Positions 6,654-8,916 of a stretch of DNA of 8,916 bases are shown piece after piece. Source of the DNA: an uncultured Treponema sp. (lineage in GTDB: Bacteria; Spirochaetota; Spirochaetia; Treponematales; Treponemataceae); the NCBI GenBank assembly GCA_937890485.1, contig CALBXN010000209.1:1-8916 (forward strand). The letters are read 5' to 3'. Numbering within the stretch: the first letter of the stretch is position 1; each line of letters opens with the position of its first letter. The notes beneath the pieces were generated by a model, which did no database searches, was not told the DNA's origin, and saw nothing but the letters and a program-made list of their open reading frames with translations. The translations under genes and the position numbers were made by a program.

Positions 6654-6700
6654 TTTTCTAAATCTTTTTAATAATTCTCCTAAAAGATTTATATTTTCAA
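6654..6700. other. Probable element boundary with an inverted repeat
   Basis: Perfect 10-base inverted arms (6659-6668 and 6682-6691, TAAATCTTTT and complement) with a 13-base spacer lie right in front of the integrase start, where composition, coding strand and signals change. Recombinase core sites are often inverted half-sites near the integrase, but the usual spacer is 5-8 bases, so this is only a candidate attachment site. Without the other end of the element no direct repeat can be matched. Confidence 0.3.
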
Positions 6701-6931
6701 AAACTTGGCAATATTATAGCTTATGATGATAATAATGCTATTACATTAAGTTGTGTATTTGATGAGATTATGCATTATATATTTGATGAAATCTCTAATT
6801 TGAGAACACAAATTGATTTATATGATTGGTTCAAAGAATTAAGTGGTGAAAATATTAATTATTTAAAACAAATGTTAAAAATTAAAGGTTTTGTTTTTAT
6901 CAATGGTATAGTAATTGATTTAATGAGGTAA
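6662..6931 (+). pseudogene. 5'-truncated plus-strand gene fragment
   Basis: A frame open from just after a TAA at 6659-6661 runs 89 codons to a TAA at 6929-6931. It reads like protein throughout, for example FQKLGNIIAYDDNNAITLSC and DLYDWFKELSGENINYLKQM, and ends GFVFINGIVIDLMR. The first in-frame ATG is at 6770, well inside the protein-like part, with no clear Shine-Dalgarno. The simplest reading is that the element on the left removed or displaced the 5' end. It ends two bases before the next ATG, so it belongs to the same operon. The family is not recognised. A short intact gene starting at 6770 (53 residues) is the alternative. Confidence 0.5.
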
Positions 6932-6933
6932 TT

Positions 6934-7485
6934 ATGGAAGAAAAATTTTATAATTGGTCTGAAGTTTGTGGAGAAGATTACACAACAACAGATGAACCTG
7001 AACCAGATTATGAATATGTCTATGATTCAGGTAGTTCAAGACATTATGACTATAAGACAATAAATCCTGAATTCATTAAACATATAAGAAAATATAGAAA
7101 AATTGATAAATTCTGTGTTAGACTTTGTATATTTTCAGTATTTTACTTTTTAATTCATCTAGCTTTTATTGAATTTATAGATTTAAGCCTTGGTTGGTTA
7201 TTGTATTGTGTAATTAATCCTTTTGTATTATTTTTCCTATCATTAGCAATTGGTTTACCTAATTGTTCTAAACATAGTGATTGGTTATATAATGTCTGGG
7301 AATATTCAGAAGAATACACAATTCAATTTAATGATTTATGTAAAAAAGAAGCTGAAAGACAGGACAAGATAAAAAGAGAAAAAGCTAGAAAGTTAGTTGA
7401 AGTTTATTCAACACTTGAAAATAAAAAATTAACTAAACAAAAGAAAATTGAAAAAATTAAAGATTATATGGAGGGTAAATGGTAA
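6934..7485 (+). CDS. Small two-helix membrane protein, unknown function
   Basis: This 183-residue protein has three parts. An acidic, tyrosine-rich N-terminus (1-58) contains TTDEPEPDYEYVYDSGSSRH. Two strongly hydrophobic segments, about 60-80 (FCVRLCIFSVFYFLIHLAFI) and 86-108 (LGWLLYCVINPFVLFFLSLA), are consistent with a membrane hairpin. A basic, helical C-terminus (about 135-183) rich in K and E may form a coiled coil. No family is recognised. The ATG at 6934 has GAGG five bases upstream and follows the previous stop by two bases; the stop TAA overlaps the next ATG by one base, so translation is probably coupled. All seven arginines are AGA, as in the genes that follow. Confidence 0.7.
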   Translation: MEEKFYNWSEVCGEDYTTTDEPEPDYEYVYDSGSSRHYDYKTINPEFIKHIRKYRKIDKFCVRLCIFSVFYFLIHLAFIEFIDLSLGWLLYCVINPFVLFFLSLAIGLPNCSKHSDWLYNVWEYSEEYTIQFNDLCKKEAERQDKIKREKARKLVEVYSTLENKKLTKQKKIEKIKDYMEGKW

Positions 7486-7808
7486 TGAAACAAACAGTTA
7501 GATTAAACACATTTGAAACAAACTCATCATCAACACATAGTTGTATTATTTGCACAGCAGAAGAGTATGACGCATTGAGAAATGGTCTCATGTATGTAGC
7601 AAAATATGGTACAACACTTTATTCAAAAGAAGAAGTAGAAAAGGAATATAAAGCTGATAACACAGATTTAGATTTTGAAGATTGGCTTGATGAAAATGAA
7701 TATACCACTTTTGAAAATTGGGGTGGTGACCATGAGTTTGATGATACACATAGGACAATTGATGGTAAAGAAATTTATGCTCTTTGCTACTATGGGTATG
7801 ATTATTAA
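7485..7808 (+). CDS. FETNSSS-motif small protein, copy 1
   Basis: Function unknown. The 107-residue protein begins MKQTVRLNTFETNSSSTHS, the signature shared with the next two genes. The body is acidic (EEYDAL, SKEEVEKEYKADNTD, DFEDWLDENEY) and ends DGKEIYALCYYGYDY. An ATG six bases earlier (7479) is in frame, but I choose 7485 because it gives the same MKQ start as the two paralogues, has GAGGG nine bases upstream, and overlaps the stop of the membrane-protein gene by one base (TAATG). From memory, proteins with this N-terminus and a C-terminus like this one occur as hypothetical genes in phages and Firmicutes; this was not searched. The TFETNSSS stretch is neither a signal peptide nor a known enzyme motif. 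A cleavage or recognition tag is one idea, without proof. Confidence 0.75.
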   Translation: MKQTVRLNTFETNSSSTHSCIICTAEEYDALRNGLMYVAKYGTTLYSKEEVEKEYKADNTDLDFEDWLDENEYTTFENWGGDHEFDDTHRTIDGKEIYALCYYGYDY

Positions 7809-7819
7809 GGAGAAATGCT

Positions 7820-8185
7820 ATGAAACAAAATATTAGATTTAGTACATTTGAAACTAATAGTTCATCTATACATTCAGTTGCAATGTTGTCAGAAGATGAA
7901 TTTGCATCATTTAAAGTTGGAGAATTATATTTCCATAACTATAATCAAAATTTTATAACCAGAGAAGAAATTGAAAAATTATCAGATTTCAAAACTGAAT
8001 ATCCTAATTATGATAATTATAGACAAGAAGAAAAGGATAAAGCATATCAAGAATTTATAGACAATAATACTTGCTGCGATTATCCATTGTTAAGTTCATA
8101 TCATGGTACAGATATTGAATATCTTGATGCTTATAATGAAAAAGGTGAAAAAGTAAAAATACTTAGTATTTATATTCCAGGGTAG
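7820..8185 (+). CDS. FETNSSS-motif small protein, copy 2
   Basis: Function unknown. The 121-residue protein begins MKQNIRFSTFETNSSSIHS, aligned without gaps to copy 1. Beyond the motif it still follows copy 1 in outline: SEDEFASFKVGELYFHNY matches AEEYDALRNGLMYVAKY, and TREEIEKL matches SKEEVEKE. It then carries its own insert with TCCDYPLLSSYHG and ends KVKILSIYIPG. The Shine-Dalgarno AAGGAGA (7807-7813) sits seven bases before the ATG and overlaps the stop of copy 1. It ends at TAG (8183-8185), the only TAG stop in this block, and the frame remains open beyond it into copy 3. Confidence 0.75.
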   Translation: MKQNIRFSTFETNSSSIHSVAMLSEDEFASFKVGELYFHNYNQNFITREEIEKLSDFKTEYPNYDNYRQEEKDKAYQEFIDNNTCCDYPLLSSYHGTDIEYLDAYNEKGEKVKILSIYIPG

Positions 8186-8191
8186 GTGTTT

Positions 8192-8884
8192 ATGAAACAA
8201 GTTATTAGAATTGAAACATTTGAAACAAATTCAAGTAGTTATCACTCAATTTCAATTAGAAGAAAAAGTGATGCTGAAAAAGAAGTATTGGAAGAAATTG
8301 AATTTGGTAAAGTAACAACATTAACAGGTAAAATCAAATATAAAACAATTGGTTATACTGAAAGTTATTGCTTTACTTCAAGAACTAAATTAGATAAAGC
8401 AAATATGCTTTGCAGATATATTAGTGCTAGAATGGATGATTTAATCTATGATTTACCTGAATATGATGAACTTTCTAATATCAAAGATGATAAAGAAAGA
8501 AAAGAAGCTAGAAGACAATTAGGTTTAAATCAACCATTGTTTACAGCATTAGTAAAAGCAATTAAGAATTATAATGAAATTAATGAGTTATCTATTTTAG
8601 ATACAACTAATTTTGAGTTTTGGCAATATCAATATAATGAACAAACACATTTGCTTTGGTTATATAATGAAAACCATATTCGAAAATTATTAAAATATTA
8701 TGATTTAAAGATACAGCATTGTAAGCGCATTCATAGTTTGTCATCGCTGATTAATCGCATAGGTATATCAGAAGCAAAATCCGCACAATATTCAAAGTAT
8801 GATAATTTTTTTCAATTCGTATCGTATCCAATTGCTCATAATGTTATACTTGTTGGCACTAAAGTTCCTTCCGCAACGAAATAA
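8192..8884 (+). CDS. FETNSSS-motif protein, copy 3 (longer, possibly chimeric C-terminus)
   Basis: Function unknown. The 230-residue protein begins MKQVIRIETFETNSSSYHS, so the shared N-terminus is complete, but the rest does not resemble copies 1 and 2. It is charged and helical, with a segment NIKDDKERKEARRQLGLNQP around 100-120. A GTG at 8186 directly after the previous stop is also in frame; I choose the ATG at 8192 because of the paralogue alignment and the AGGTG Shine-Dalgarno at 8184-8188. All nine arginines in residues 1-163 use AGA, whereas the three after residue 163 use CGA or CGC, and CTG and TCG codons appear there too. The natural C-terminus may therefore have been replaced at a junction near 8680. 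The final 26 bases overlap a possible minus-strand gene. Confidence 0.68.
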   Translation: MKQVIRIETFETNSSSYHSISIRRKSDAEKEVLEEIEFGKVTTLTGKIKYKTIGYTESYCFTSRTKLDKANMLCRYISARMDDLIYDLPEYDELSNIKDDKERKEARRQLGLNQPLFTALVKAIKNYNEINELSILDTTNFEFWQYQYNEQTHLLWLYNENHIRKLLKYYDLKIQHCKRIHSLSSLINRIGISEAKSAQYSKYDNFFQFVSYPIAHNVILVGTKVPSATK

Positions 8885-8916
8885 TTGATATAATTCCTGC
8901 AATAATTGCTACCACA
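8859..8916 (-). CDS. Possible C-terminus of a minus-strand membrane protein (partial)
   Basis: From the window edge the minus strand reads VVAIIAGIISIISLRKEL and then TAG (8861-8859). An 18-residue run made of a hydrophobic helix followed by a basic tail looks like the end of a real membrane protein, and the composition differs from the operon to its left. With only 19 codons visible this could be chance. If real, it overlaps the 3' end of the plus-strand gene. Confidence 0.25.
   Translation of the reverse strand, partial: VVAIIAGIISIISLRKEL

Larger units (their letters stand above)
1..6660. mobile_element. End of a Bacteroidetes integrative element (partial)
   Basis: Five minus-strand genes (integrase, two unknowns, helicase-like, DUF3871) lie head to tail, and the integrase is outermost with its start facing the right-hand junction. 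An integrase at the element end is the usual layout in Bacteroides mobilizable and conjugative transposons. The Arm-type integrase N-terminus and DUF3871 are both typical of Bacteroidetes. The right boundary is inferred, somewhere between 6654 and about 6700, from the change in base composition, strand and ribosome-binding signals. The left end, the second attachment site and any mobilization genes are outside the window. It could equally be a prophage-like or satellite element, because no transfer or capsid gene is visible. Confidence 0.6.

Noticed and set aside
6694..6712. CTnDOT-like core site (GTANNTTTGC) near the integrase start
   Set aside because: Only the TTTG portion is present on the minus strand; the match is too weak to call.
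6700..8700. Code-15 (TAG as glutamine) giant phage origin for the AT-rich block
   Set aside because: No in-frame TAG is needed to make any gene open, and the single TAG is followed by a good ribosome site and a conserved start; kept only as a question about copies 2 and 3.

Overview
The window is a mosaic of at least two, probably three, DNA blocks. The left three quarters (1 to about 6660) looks like one end of an integrative element from a gut-type Bacteroidetes (Bacteroides/Prevotella group). All its solid genes lie on the minus strand. They are, in transcription order, a Bacteroidetes-type tyrosine integrase (5523-6653), an unrecognised 297-residue protein (4518-5411), an unrecognised alanine-rich 331-residue protein with helix-turn-helix-like stretches (3250-4245), a superfamily-2 helicase-like protein with a degenerate Walker A motif (1253-3094), and a DUF3871-family protein that runs off the left edge (1-706). 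Each gene up to the helicase is followed by a clear intrinsic terminator, so they look like separate transcription units rather than one operon. The spaces between them carry inverted and direct repeats that could be operators or origin iterons. No relaxase or conjugation genes are in view.

The right block (about 6660 to 8680) differs in every visible way. It is very AT-rich, reads on the plus strand, has good Shine-Dalgarno sequences before its genes, and uses AGA almost exclusively for arginine. It is a tight operon: a gene fragment without a visible 5' end (6662-6931), a two-helix membrane protein (6934-7485), and three tandem genes (7485-7808, 7820-8185, 8192-8884) whose products share a fixed 19-residue N-terminus, MKQ-x-(I/V)-R-x-x-TFETNSSS-x-HS, ahead of bodies that differ in length. 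The shared serines are written with different codon families (TCN versus AGY) in each copy, so the protein motif itself is conserved. This is the most interesting feature of the window. The composition suggests a phage or a Firmicutes-like genome; from memory, FETNSSS-type N-termini occur in small hypothetical proteins of such genomes, and their function is unknown to me.

A third change comes near 8680. The last third of the final gene abruptly uses CGN arginine codons and a more mixed base composition, and the last 58 bases read on the minus strand as the C-terminus of a possible membrane protein. This suggests another junction. Whether these junctions are real insertions or an assembly chimera cannot be decided from the window alone.
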